From assembly GCA_002393555.1 (NCBI GenBank), contig DGSP01000068.1:1-32857 (forward strand): 32,857 nucleotides of DNA, written 5' to 3'. Position 1 is the stretch's first letter; each line of letters starts with the position of its first letter. Positions 22,135 to 32,000 of this stretch are shown here, piece after piece. This stretch comes from Prevotellaceae bacterium UBA4359 (GTDB taxonomy: Bacteria; Bacteroidota; Bacteroidia; Bacteroidales; Bacteroidaceae). The position numbers and the translations under genes are program-made. The notes under the pieces were generated by a model. The model had not been told where the DNA came from. It saw nothing but the letters and a program-made list of their open reading frames with translations, and did not search any database.

Positions 22135-24081
22135 TTACCAACTGCCACCGCCGCCTCCGCCGCCACCTCCGCCGGAGAAACCACCACCTCCGCCGCTTCC
22201 ACCGCTACTGCTGGAACTGCTGTCGTGGCTGACAATCTGGATGGCATGGTTGGTCGATTCAAAGAGGTTGCTGGCCAAGTGGGTGGTGAAGGCATGCCCA
22301 TAGAGCGGAGTGGCAGTGTCGTACCAACTTGGCTTCTCCACGTCGATGTCCTTGAAGAGATTGGCCCACTTGTTGCTCAGGCCAAACACCATGGCATAAG
22401 GCAGTATCTTGTAGAAGTACATGGGGTCATCCTGCTGCAGGGCCTCCAAACGTGGTTTCTCCGCCGTCTTGATGAACTCTCTGAAGCCCAACAGCCGACC
22501 ACTCATCTGCAGGCGATAGTCGGTGTCTATGTTGAAACGTCCGATGAGTTCGCACAAAAGGAAGCAGACCCCGAACATCGCCGCTGCCATCCACTTCGAC
22601 ATGGGTGTGCCGTATTCCATGAGAGCCTCGCAATAGATGAAGCAAAGGAAAAGCATCACAGCGGCCTTCACCACAAAGACGAGGACTCTCTTCCACGTGC
22701 TGCCAAAGAGGTCTTTCGTGCTGTCGCAGAGACGGAAACCTGCACCGATGCAGAACGGCAATGTCCAAATGATAAATGTTATAATCCATTCGTTAAAATC
22801 AAAGGTCTGAACCACGCTGTTGGTCGCAAACATGCAAGAGGTGGAAATCATCAGGAAGAAATAAAGAAAAACGGGACTGCTGTAGTAGGTGAGCGCACGT
22901 TCGCCCTTGAATACATTCTCCAGCGAGGTTTTCAGTGCCTTCACTTGTGCCGGCTTCTCGCCCATTTTGCTCAGATTGGCCGTCTGCTTTTTCCCAAACA
23001 GCAGCGTCATCATCTTCTTCTGATAGGCTGGCGCATCGTCGGGCAAGTCCTTCAGTTTCGTCAAGACCGTCTCGGTTTTCTTCAGCAGTCCTCCCGATGC
23101 CTCTTCCTTGATGCTGATGTAGCCTTTGCCAGCAAACCAAGGAATCAGCGAAGCCAAATCCACCGAATCCACACTCTCGTCGGTGATGATGCCCACCTCG
23201 GCACAGCAGATGTCGTCGGGAGGATAAAACTCAATCACCTTGACGGGACGCGGCCTTTTGGTCTTGAACAAGTAGAAGACAATCAGCACAATCAGCATCA
23301 CCGACACCGAGAAGGCGATGTTGTGCCACACATAGTTGACGCTTTTCACATCTTCGTAATAGCCTTCAGGCAGTTTGGCGTAGAGAGTGATGCCGTGATT
23401 AGGAGCGATGTCCGTAGCCCTTCCTGTGATGACATTCTTGTTAGCCTTGACCACCAGACTCTCCACGTTCATCTTTGTGCTGCCGTATGCTCCGCTATAC
23501 ACCTCGATGCGTTCCTCAATGTCGTCGGGCAGCGGCTTCTCAAACTCTATGCGGAAACTGAAATTCTCGATGCGCTCGTTGAAGTCAGTGCCTAAAATGG
23601 TGTGGAACAGGTAGTCGTAGTTCGGGCGGCGGTCCTCACGATAGATGTACTTGTAGTGCAGCACATACTGTTGCGGCCCTATCACCTCTTTGTCCGCATC
23701 TCCTATGCGAATCACCCATGCGTCCTCCTCGCTGTCCTCGGTCGAATAGGGCCACCCCTCCACGCTATAGTCCTCCACCTCGCTGCGGTAGGGGAAGGTG
23801 CGCCAGTCTTGCACCTGCTGGCCTTGAATCACCGTGGGGTTCATGCCTTCGTCGCCCGACACGTCGTGGTCCAACTTAAACGTCAGCGGCACATAGCGAT
23901 AGATGCCATGACGAGGTTCCTCGAAGACGACATCCATCTTCTCGGTGATTTCCCACACATTGTTGCGATGCACCACGGCATCCACACGGAAGTTCTTGTA
24001 ATAGAACCCACCTCGGTCAGCGCGAGCCGCAAGCCCTGCAACAAGGCAGACGCACAGCAGCAGATACCTATACTTTATCAT
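22135..24081 (-). CDS. DUF2207-family membrane protein with glycine-rich tail
   Basis: From ATG 24081 the protein has 648 residues; a GTG two codons earlier is less likely. A signal peptide (1-21) leads to an extracytoplasmic DUF2207 region (about 24-245, with FRVDAVVHRNNVWEITEKMDV and HGIYRYVPL). One membrane helix follows at about 253-273, then a cytoplasmic part and further helices at about 405-545. The C-terminus is a low-complexity Ser/Gly tract ending GGSW, typical of this family. Function is unknown. DUF2207 genes are often beside lemA, as here (37 bases apart), suggesting a joint envelope role. Confidence 0.9.
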   Translation of the reverse strand: MIKYRYLLLCVCLVAGLAARADRGGFYYKNFRVDAVVHRNNVWEITEKMDVVFEEPRHGIYRYVPLTFKLDHDVSGDEGMNPTVIQGQQVQDWRTFPYRSEVEDYSVEGWPYSTEDSEEDAWVIRIGDADKEVIGPQQYVLHYKYIYREDRRPNYDYLFHTILGTDFNERIENFSFRIEFEKPLPDDIEERIEVYSGAYGSTKMNVESLVVKANKNVITGRATDIAPNHGITLYAKLPEGYYEDVKSVNYVWHNIAFSVSVMLIVLIVFYLFKTKRPRPVKVIEFYPPDDICCAEVGIITDESVDSVDLASLIPWFAGKGYISIKEEASGGLLKKTETVLTKLKDLPDDAPAYQKKMMTLLFGKKQTANLSKMGEKPAQVKALKTSLENVFKGERALTYYSSPVFLYFFLMISTSCMFATNSVVQTFDFNEWIITFIIWTLPFCIGAGFRLCDSTKDLFGSTWKRVLVFVVKAAVMLFLCFIYCEALMEYGTPMSKWMAAAMFGVCFLLCELIGRFNIDTDYRLQMSGRLLGFREFIKTAEKPRLEALQQDDPMYFYKILPYAMVFGLSNKWANLFKDIDVEKPSWYDTATPLYGHAFTTHLASNLFESTNHAIQIVSHDSSSSSSGGSGGGGGFSGGGGGGGGGGSW

Positions 24082-24118
24082 ACGCACACTTTTTTTATTC
24101 CTTGTTAAATAAGATAGA

Positions 24119-24673
24119 TTACAATTTCACATCGACCACACGGCGTTCCTGGTCGCTCTCCACCTGATACATCGGCAATGTCTTAAAACCGAAGATGCTG
24201 GCTATCAGGTTCCATGGGAACATCTGGCACAGGTTGTTGTAACCTCTCACGCTGCCGTTGTAGTAGCGGCGGGAGAAGGCAATTTCCTCTTCCATCTTCG
24301 AGAGCCGTTCCTGCAGGTCGAGGAAGTTCGTGTTGGCCTTCAGTTCGGGATAGTTCTCCACCATCACCAACAGTGACTTGAGCGCATCGCCTATCTTCAT
24401 TTCATTGTTGATGGCTGAGTTCAGGTCATTCACTTGTGAGGCAGAGCGCATCCGTGTCACCTCCTGCAGCGTGTCGGTCTCATGCTTGGCATAGCCTTTC
24501 ACCACCTCCACCAGCGAGGGAATGAGGTCGAATCTTTTCTTCAGATAGACATCCATTGTCGAGAATGCCTCCTTCACTTTGTTGCGGCTCTGCACCAGCA
24601 AGTTGTAGGCGATGGCTACAAAGATAAGTACAATCAACAGTAAAAATCCGATGATAATGGGAATGTTAGTCAT
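24119..24673 (-). CDS. lemA: LemA family protein
   Basis: The protein has 184 residues. One N-terminal membrane helix (5-28, PIIIGFLLLIVLIFVAIAYN) is followed by a helical-bundle domain with the LemA signature: NKVKEAFSTMDVYLKKRFDL, IPSLVEVVKGYAKHE, then ENYPELKANTNFLDLQERLS and EEEIAFSRRYYNG near the end. The function is poorly understood. It pairs with the DUF2207 gene just downstream and starts 14 bases after ispG ends. Confidence 0.93.
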   Translation of the reverse strand: MTNIPIIIGFLLLIVLIFVAIAYNLLVQSRNKVKEAFSTMDVYLKKRFDLIPSLVEVVKGYAKHETDTLQEVTRMRSASQVNDLNSAINNEMKIGDALKSLLVMVENYPELKANTNFLDLQERLSKMEEEIAFSRRYYNGSVRGYNNLCQMFPWNLIASIFGFKTLPMYQVESDQERRVVDVKL

Positions 24674-24687
24674 TGCAGGTCAGTTTT

Positions 24688-26088
24688 TTAGGTGGTTAAA
24701 TCGTTTTTGATAAACTCTATCAGTCGTTCCACGGCCTCGGCCTCTGGAATGTTCTTCTCGATGCACTCCTTCTGCTTGTAGAGCGACACCTTTCCCACAC
24801 CTGCTCCCACATAGCCGTAGTCGGCATCGGCCATCTCGCCGGGTCCATTCACGATGCAGCCCATAATGCCAATCTTCAGGGTGGCGAAACGCTTGTCGGT
24901 CTTGGCTTGTTCGCTCACAGCCGCACGTATCTTGGCGATAGTCTCTTCCAGATTGTAGAGTGTCCGACCACAGCCCGGACAACTGATGTACTCAGTCTTT
25001 GTGAACTTAATGCGAGCCGCTTGCAGGATGGCATCAGCCAGTTCCACCAGTTTTTCCTCGGTGAAACCGTCGTTTTTGATGATAAGTCGATGCGCCAACT
25101 GGTCGATGAAAAGGGCACCCACCGTCATGGCCGCCTTCAGTTGCAAGTCCTCCCAATTCTTTTCGTGAAACTCCACCTTCACCGTGTCGTTGGCGATGGA
25201 AGCCTTCGCCTGTTCGCGCAGGGCAGCACATTCCTCGATGGAATCGACCAATTTCTTCGCCACAGGTATCTCTCGTTCGGGAGCCTCAGAGAGCGATACG
25301 CGGATGGTGTCGCCGATGCCCTCGCAGAGCAAAGCACCGATTCCAACGGCACTTTTGATGCGTCCGTCTTCTCCCTCGCCAGCCTCGGTCACACCCAGGT
25401 GCAAGGGGAACGCCATGCCCTCCTTCTCCATTTGGGCAACAAGCAGCCGCACCGTGTGCACCATCACCACCGTGTTGCTCGCCTTGATGGAGATGACCAC
25501 ATCCTTGAACTGCTCTCTCACACAGATGCGCAGAAACTCCATACACGACTCCACCATGCCTTCGGGCGTGTCGCCATAGCGCGACATGATGCGGTCGCTC
25601 AGCGACCCGTGGTTCACACCGATGCGGATGGCCGTGTGGTGTTCCTTGCAGATGCGGAGGAAAGGCACGAAACGTTCGTCAATCTTCTTGATTTCATCGG
25701 CATATTCAGCATCCGTATATTCCAATTTCTTGAAAGTGCGGGCAGGGTCAACATAGTTGCCGGGATTGATGCGCACCTTCTCGCAGATGGTGGCAGCCGT
25801 ATCGGCCACAGCGGCATTGAAGTGTACGTCGGCCACGAGCGGCACCGTGTAGCCATCGGTACGTAGCGCCTCGCTGATGGCCTTCATGTTCAGTGCCTCG
25901 CGCTGTCCCTGAGTGGTGAAACGCACGATTTCACCGCCAGCATCCACGATGCGCTTGGCCTGTGCCACCGAACCCTCCGTGTCCATTGTCGAAGTGTTGG
26001 CCATCGACTGCACACGGATGGGGTAGTTGCTCCCCAGCATCACACCACCCACGTTCACGGCAGTTGTCTTTCTTCTCTGATAACTCAT
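24688..26088 (-). CDS. ispG: 4-hydroxy-3-methylbut-2-enyl diphosphate synthase, with a shortened insert domain
   Basis: This Fe-S enzyme of the MEP isoprenoid pathway converts MEcPP to HMBPP. The TIM-barrel part is intact (VGGVMLGSNYPIRVQSMANT, VADVHFN, KVRINPGNYVD, IGVNHGSLSDRI, HLGVTEAGEGEDG). The cluster ligands are present as ISCPGCGRT and GIMGCIVNGPGE. At 466 residues it is longer than the roughly 370-residue E. coli type. It is shorter than the roughly 600-residue proteins usual in Bacteroides, which carry a central insert domain. Only about 90 residues of that insert remain, between PVAKKLVDSIEE and KFTKTEYISC, so it appears internally reduced but in frame. It lies between purE and lemA in the leftward run. 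Confidence 0.95.
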   Translation of the reverse strand: MSYQRRKTTAVNVGGVMLGSNYPIRVQSMANTSTMDTEGSVAQAKRIVDAGGEIVRFTTQGQREALNMKAISEALRTDGYTVPLVADVHFNAAVADTAATICEKVRINPGNYVDPARTFKKLEYTDAEYADEIKKIDERFVPFLRICKEHHTAIRIGVNHGSLSDRIMSRYGDTPEGMVESCMEFLRICVREQFKDVVISIKASNTVVMVHTVRLLVAQMEKEGMAFPLHLGVTEAGEGEDGRIKSAVGIGALLCEGIGDTIRVSLSEAPEREIPVAKKLVDSIEECAALREQAKASIANDTVKVEFHEKNWEDLQLKAAMTVGALFIDQLAHRLIIKNDGFTEEKLVELADAILQAARIKFTKTEYISCPGCGRTLYNLEETIAKIRAAVSEQAKTDKRFATLKIGIMGCIVNGPGEMADADYGYVGAGVGKVSLYKQKECIEKNIPEAEAVERLIEFIKNDLTT

Positions 26089-26113
26089 AAGAGCGCGATT
26101 TTATCGGTCAATT

Positions 26114-26623
26114 TCAGTTACATTTATAGGCAAACTTCACCTCTTTCAGGTCGGCATTCGCCTTCTCAATCTTCTGGCGCAGACCATTCTTGTAGGCGGC
26201 AAACTTCTCGGCCAGGGCCTCGTCGCTGAGCGCGAGCATTTGCACGGCCAGGATGCCGGCATTGAGGGCACCGTTGATGGCCACTGTGGCCACTGGAATG
26301 CCCGGAGGCATCTGCAGCATGGAATAGACGGCGTCGATTCCATCCAGCACACTGCCCTTCACTGGCACACCGATGACAGGAAGCGTGGTGCTGGCGGCAA
26401 TCACGCCTGGCAGTGCGGCAGCCATGCCTGCACCGGAAATGATGACCTTGATGCCACGCTCCTTCGCCCCCTTGGCAAATGCCTCCACGGCATCGGGAGT
26501 GCGATGGGCGGACAGTGCGTTGATTTCGAACGGAATCTCCATTTCATCGAAGAACTTGGCAGCCTTCTCCATCACTGGGAGGTCAGACGTGCTGCCCATA
26601 ATGATTGATACGATTGGTTTCAT
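26114..26623 (-). CDS. purE: N5-carboxyaminoimidazole ribonucleotide mutase
   Basis: This 169-residue PurE class I protein moves the carboxylate of N5-CAIR to make CAIR in purine synthesis. Motifs are SIIMGSTSDLPVMEKA (6-21), NALSAHRTPD (35-44), VIISGAGMAAALPGVIA and PVIGVPVKGSVLDGIDA. No purK is adjacent. It is 25 bases upstream of ispG in the same leftward run. Confidence 0.96.
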   Translation of the reverse strand: MKPIVSIIMGSTSDLPVMEKAAKFFDEMEIPFEINALSAHRTPDAVEAFAKGAKERGIKVIISGAGMAAALPGVIAASTTLPVIGVPVKGSVLDGIDAVYSMLQMPPGIPVATVAINGALNAGILAVQMLALSDEALAEKFAAYKNGLRQKIEKANADLKEVKFAYKCN

Positions 26624-26644
26624 ATATAAGATAAAGTGTTAAGA

Positions 26645-27268
26645 TTACATCCAACTGATGAGAATGAACGTCATGGTGCAGACATAGCCGATGGCGAAGC
26701 CCACCAGCACCTGTGCCAGACTGTGTTGGCGCAGGATGATACGGCTCGTGCCCAGCACACCCGAGAGGAGCAGCAGCGCGCAGAACGGCCACACGGGATT
26801 GTAGAAGAACAAGATGCTGAACGCGTTGAGCGCACCCACCAGACCGCCCATGCCCACCATGTGGGTGCTCACCTTCCACCATGCGTTGATGGTCACGCAC
26901 ACAATCTGACAAATCAGTGCCGACATGACGATGCCCCGAAAGAACATGGCCGTGTTCATCTTCGTCATGAGCACCAGACAAGTCCCGTAACTCAGCAGCG
27001 TGACGATGTAGGGCATGTGCCGGTGTTCGCGATGGCTCAATTCCAGATGTGTCCACCGCTTGAAGAGACGGAAAGTCTGAATGCCCATCGTGGGCACAAA
27101 CACGGTGAAGAGATACACAATCAGCAGGATGAACAGTTTGTAGCCCCACGGCAACATCTTCAGATAACTGAACAGGAACAAGCCCACGAACACCCACAGC
27201 GGAGCGTAGAGCGGCATGAACAGCGAGGAGAAAGTCTTCGCAGCCTTTATCAGCATTTTATTATTCAT
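26645..27268 (-). CDS. PAP2-like integral membrane protein
   Basis: The ATG at 27266-27268 gives 207 residues with about five membrane helices. Late motifs WKVSTHMVGMGG and GTSRIILRQHSLAQVLVGFAIG resemble the second and third phosphatase motifs of the PAP2 superfamily. The usual S/G-H and SR...H residues are present, but the final Asp is replaced by Gln (HSLAQ). The first PAP2 motif (K...RP) is not evident; HREHRHMPY stands in its place. It may act on or bind a lipid phosphate, but activity is uncertain. It lies between rpoN and purE, with gaps of 31 and 21 bases. Confidence 0.7.
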   Translation of the reverse strand: MNNKMLIKAAKTFSSLFMPLYAPLWVFVGLFLFSYLKMLPWGYKLFILLIVYLFTVFVPTMGIQTFRLFKRWTHLELSHREHRHMPYIVTLLSYGTCLVLMTKMNTAMFFRGIVMSALICQIVCVTINAWWKVSTHMVGMGGLVGALNAFSILFFYNPVWPFCALLLLSGVLGTSRIILRQHSLAQVLVGFAIGYVCTMTFILISWM

Positions 27269-27299
27269 ACAATACCTTTTTTCTTGCTTGCCTCTCCGG

Positions 27300-28814
27300 C
27301 TATCCACGGCGACTGCCCACCTGTGGGATGCCCATCTCGGTGCGATATTTCGCAATGGTGCGGCGGGCCAGCGTCACCCCCCGCTGCTTCATCAGTTCCA
27401 CGATTTTATCGTCGGAATAGGGGTTTTGCTTGTCCTCGCCATCGACGATTTCACGGAGCATTTCCTTCACTTGCCGTCCGTCAATTTCCTGGCCCTCGGC
27501 ATTCTTGCGGGTCAGTTTGAAGAACTCCGAGAGCGGATAGATGCGTCCGTCGAGCAGTGCGCACTTGGAACTGCACACGCGCGAGATGGTCGAGACATCG
27601 TAGCCCGTTCGCCGTGCCACATCTTCCAGCACCAGCCGCACCTTGTCGTCCTCGTCTTTCGTCAGAAAGAATGTGCGCTGCAGGTCGATGATGGCCTGCA
27701 TCGTCTCGTAGAGTGTGCGCCGCCGTTGCTTCACCGACTCGATGAACATCTGTGCCGCGTCAATCTTCTGCCGCGTGTAGAGCATCCCCTCCTTCTCGCT
27801 GCGGGTCATCTTGGCAGGATGGGCCTGGTATTCCTTCAACTGCCGCAGGTATTCGCTGCCCACATGCAGTCGGGGCACCTCGCCGCTGTTCAGCCGCATC
27901 TCAATGGTGCCGTCGGGGTCGGTTTTCACGATGAAATCGGGTATTTGCGTCTGCACACGGTCGGCAGCCGACTCGCTCAGCGCAAAGCCCGGATTGACGT
28001 TGAGTTTCTTGATGTCGTGGAACAAAGCCTCCACTTGCGCCCCCGACAGGTTCAGTTTGGTTTTCAGCCGCTCGATGTTGCGGTTGATGAACAGGTCGTA
28101 GTGTTCGCCCACCAGTTTCTTCTCCAGGAGCAGCACCTTTCGCTTCAGGTCGGAGACGGGTTCGTCCTGGCCGAGCAGTTGACGGTCAATCTGCAAGAGC
28201 AGGCACTCCTGGGTGGAGCGCGCCCCGATACCGGCAGGGTCGAAACTCTGGAGCACTTTCAGCACACGTTCCACGTCCTTTTTCGTCACATAGAGGTATT
28301 CCTTGAAGGCCAACTCATCGGTGAGCACCGAGAGTGGACGGTCGATGAAGCCGCGATTGTCGAGCGACCCAATCAGGTAGCGCAGAATCTTTTCGTCGTC
28401 CTCGCTCAGGTCGTAGTTGATGATTTGCCCCTCCAGATAGTCGATGAACGAGCCGCTATCGCCCACCATCCACTCACGGCTGTCGGTCTCCCCGTTGCCC
28501 GGCGCATAGACAGGCAGGTCATCGTCGCTATAGACCGACACATCGGCCAGTCCCTCATTCTCCGCCTCGCCATATTCGTCCACACCCGTATCGTTGACCT
28601 CATTTTCACCGATGGAATCGCCTTTTTCCTCCTCATCGCCTCTCTCGGATGCCCCTTCCTCCAGGGCGGGGTTCTCCATCAGTTCCTTCTTCACCTGCTG
28701 CTCAAACTCCGCAATAGGCATCTCCAGCATCCTGACCAGTTGCAGTTGCTGCTGCGACAGACGTAACTGTTGTTCTGTCCGTTGCGTTTGGGTTTGTGTG
28801 AGTGATTGAGGCAT
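27300..28814 (-). CDS. rpoN: RNA polymerase sigma-54 factor
   Basis: The ATG at 28812-28814 gives 504 residues starting MPQSLTQTQTQRTEQQLRLS, the Gln/Leu-rich region I that binds activator ATPases. An acidic region II (about 50-90) follows. The core-binding domain contains IGARSTQECLLLQI. The C-terminal DNA-binding part ends with the RpoN box ARRTIAKYRTEMGIP. A frame extension 21 codons upstream overlaps the promoter and is rejected. Sigma-54 needs enhancer-binding ATPases, none of which is in the window. It heads the leftward run down to coaX. Confidence 0.96.
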   Translation of the reverse strand: MPQSLTQTQTQRTEQQLRLSQQQLQLVRMLEMPIAEFEQQVKKELMENPALEEGASERGDEEEKGDSIGENEVNDTGVDEYGEAENEGLADVSVYSDDDLPVYAPGNGETDSREWMVGDSGSFIDYLEGQIINYDLSEDDEKILRYLIGSLDNRGFIDRPLSVLTDELAFKEYLYVTKKDVERVLKVLQSFDPAGIGARSTQECLLLQIDRQLLGQDEPVSDLKRKVLLLEKKLVGEHYDLFINRNIERLKTKLNLSGAQVEALFHDIKKLNVNPGFALSESAADRVQTQIPDFIVKTDPDGTIEMRLNSGEVPRLHVGSEYLRQLKEYQAHPAKMTRSEKEGMLYTRQKIDAAQMFIESVKQRRRTLYETMQAIIDLQRTFFLTKDEDDKVRLVLEDVARRTGYDVSTISRVCSSKCALLDGRIYPLSEFFKLTRKNAEGQEIDGRQVKEMLREIVDGEDKQNPYSDDKIVELMKQRGVTLARRTIAKYRTEMGIPQVGSRRG

Positions 28815-28835
28815 AGAGTAATTCAATTTTCGTTG

Positions 28836-28843
28836 CAAAGATA
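28836..28843 (-). promoter_or_regulatory. -7 box of rpoN
   Basis: On the minus strand TATCTTTG matches TAnnTTTG, 21 bases before the rpoN ATG. No clear -33 element is seen in the A-rich flank. Confidence 0.6.
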
Positions 28844-28961
28844 GTGTAAAAAGAGAAGAAAATAAAATAAAACGCACTCTTTTTGTGTGGAGAAAGAGGC
28901 ATATTCCTTAAACTTCTATAAAAACACGTGCGGAAAGACCAACAGAATGAAAAAAAAACAT

Positions 28962-28969
28962 TACATTTG
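28962..28969 (+). promoter_or_regulatory. -7 box of dnaE
   Basis: TACATTTG matches TAnnTTTG and would give a leader of about 100 bases before the dnaE ATG. No -33 match was found. The 258-base gap between rpoN and dnaE holds no other feature that I can support. Confidence 0.55.
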
Positions 28970-29073
28970 CAAAATCAAACCACCCGAAACGCACTCCCTC
29001 AAAGGGGAAAACTCCAGTGCCGAAAAGGGTGGTGAGCAACTGAAACAACACACCAATCAAGGAACGAAAAACG

Positions 29074-32000
29074 ATGGAAGATTTCGTACATCTGCACGTA
29101 CATACACAATACAGCATCCTCGACGGACAGGCTGCCATCCCGAAACTGGTGGACAAGGCCATCAAGAACGGGATGCGGGGCATGGCCGTGACCGACCACG
29201 GCAACATGTTCGGCATCAAGGAATTTTTCAACTACTGCAACGGTGTGAACAAGGGTAAGCCGGAGGAGGAGAAGTTCAAGCCTATCTTCGGATGCGAGGT
29301 GTATTGTGCGCGGCGCGACCTGCACTCCAAGGAGAACAACAACATAGACAAGAGCGGCTGGCACCTCATCTTGCTGGCCAAGAACGAGGTGGGCTACCAC
29401 AACCTCGTCAAGATTGTGAGTGAGGCATGGGTGGATGGCTACTACCATCGGCCCCGTACCGACCACCGCTCCATCGAGAAGTATCACGAGGGGCTGATAG
29501 CCTCGTCGGCCTGTCTGGCTGGCGAGATTCCGCGCTACGTGAAGAATGGGCAGATTGATGAGGCTGAGAAGTCTATCGAGTGGTTCAAGGGACTCTTTGG
29601 CGACGACTTCTACATCGAACTGATGCGCCACGAGGTGAAAGACCCCCTGCAACGGGCCAACCGCGACACCTACAAAGAGCAGAAGGCCATCGAACCCATC
29701 CTGATAGAACTGGCCCGAAAGCATGGGGTGAAACTCATCTGCACCAACGACTCCCACTTTGTGGATGAAGACAATGCCGAGGCGCACGACCGCCTCTTGT
29801 GCCTCTCGACGGGCAAAGACCTCGACGACCCCAACCGCATGCTCTACTCGAAGCAGGAGTGGTTCAAGACCCGGGAGGAGATGAACGAAGTGTTCAAGGA
29901 CCTGCCCGAGGCACTGAGCAACACGCTGGAGGTTCTCGACAAAGTGGAGACCTACAGCATAGACCACGCACCCATCATGCCCTTCTTTGCCATCCCCGAA
30001 GAGTTTGGCACCGAGGCTGAATGGAGAGAAAAATTCACCGACGAAGACATCTTCAACGAGTTCACGCGCGACGAGAACGGACAAGTGGTGCTCACACAGG
30101 AAGAGGCCGAGAAAAAGATTAAAAAACTCGGTGGAATCGACAAATTGTACCGAATCAAGTTCGAGGCAGACTACCTGAAAAAGATTACCTACGACGGTGC
30201 CAAACGACTCTACGGCGACCCCATCCCCGACCATGTGAAGACCCTGCTCGATTTCGAGTTGCACGTGATGAAAACGATGGGTTTCCCCGGCTATTTCCTC
30301 ATCGTGCAGGACTTCATCAACTCAGCCCGAAAGGAACTGGGTGTGTGGGTCGGCCCCGGACGTGGCTCGGCGGCGGGCAGTGCGGTGGCCTACTGTCTGG
30401 GCATCACCAAGATAGACCCCATCAAATACGATTTGCTGTTTGAGCGTTTCCTCAATCCCGACCGTATCTCCCTGCCCGATATCGACACCGACTTCGACGA
30501 TGACGGACGCGGCAAGGTGCTGCAATGGGTGACGGAGAAGTATGGAGCCGAAAAGGTGGCCCACATCATCACCTACGGCACGATGGCCACCAAACTGGCC
30601 ATTAAGGATGTGGCACGTGTGCAGAAGGTGCCGCTGGCGGTGGTGAACGCGCTCTGCAAGGCCATTCCCGACCGTCTGCCCAACGGCAAGAAGATGAATC
30701 TGACCAATGCCATCGAGTGTGTGCCCGAACTGAAGGATGCCGCCACGTCGCCCGACCCGCTGCTGCGCGACACGATGCGCTTTGCACAGATGCTGGAGAA
30801 CAACGTCCGCAACACGGGTGTGCATGCCTGCGGCACCATCATCTGCCGCGATGCCATCGACGATTGGGTGCCGGTGAGCACTGCCGACGATAAGGAAACG
30901 GGCGAAAAACTGCGCTGCACACAGTATGACGGCCACGTGATTGAGGAAACGGGACTCATCAAGATGGACTTCCTCGGACTGAAAACGCTCTCGCAACTGA
31001 AAGAGGCGGTGGCCAACATCAAGGAGAGTCTGGGCATCGACATCGACGTGGATAAGTTCGACATTACCGACCCTGCCACCTACCAACTCTATTGCGATGG
31101 GCGCACGGTGGGCACCTTCCAGTTTGAGTCGGCGGGCATGCAGAAATATCTGCGCGAATTGCAGCCCACGGTGTTTGAGGATTTGATTGCCATGAACGCC
31201 CTCTACCGACCTGGCCCAATGGACTATATCCCCGATTTCATCGACAGAAAACAGGGTCGGAAGCCCATCGAATACGACATTCCCTGCATGGAGAAATACC
31301 TGAAGGACACCTACGGCATTACGGTCTATCAGGAGCAGGTGATGTTGCTCTCCCGTCAGTTGGCCGACTTCACCCGTGGCGAAAGCGATGCCTTGCGCAA
31401 GGCGATGGGTAAGAAGAAGAAGGACATCGTCGATAAGATGAAACCCAAGTTCATCGAAGGGGGTGTGAAGAATGGCCACGACCCAAAGATTCTGGACAAG
31501 ATATGGGGCGACTGGGAGAAGTTCGCTTCCTATGCGTTCAATAAGTCGCATGCCACTTGCTACTCGTGGGTGGCCTACCAGACGGCTTTCCTCAAGGCCA
31601 ACTTCCCCGCTCAGTTCATGGCTGGTGTGATGAGCCGCTCGCTCGACAACATCACCGAAATCCGCAAACTGATGGACGAGTGCAAGCAGATGGGCATCAA
31701 CACCTTAGGACCCGACATCAACGAGTCGCGGCATAAGTTCTCGGTCAACTTCGAGGGCGATATCCGTTTCGGCATGGCAGCCGTGAAGGGAGTGGGCGAG
31801 TCGGCGGTGCAGGCAGTCATTGAGGAGCGTGAGAAGAACGGCCCCTACAAGTCGCCGTTCGACTTCTTCGAACGGGTGAACCTGTCGCAGTGTAACAAGA
31901 AAAATGTTGAGAATCTGATTGTTGCAGGTGCGTTCGACTGCTTCAAGGATGTGTCGCGCGAGACTTACTTTGCCCAGGGAGGAAAGCAGGGCGAGACTTA

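Noticed and set aside
22123..23595. A 490-codon plus-strand frame opposite the DUF2207 gene, and similar long frames opposite rpoN, dnaE and ispG
   Set aside because: Each lies fully over a gene with recognisable domains and has no domain or promoter of its own.
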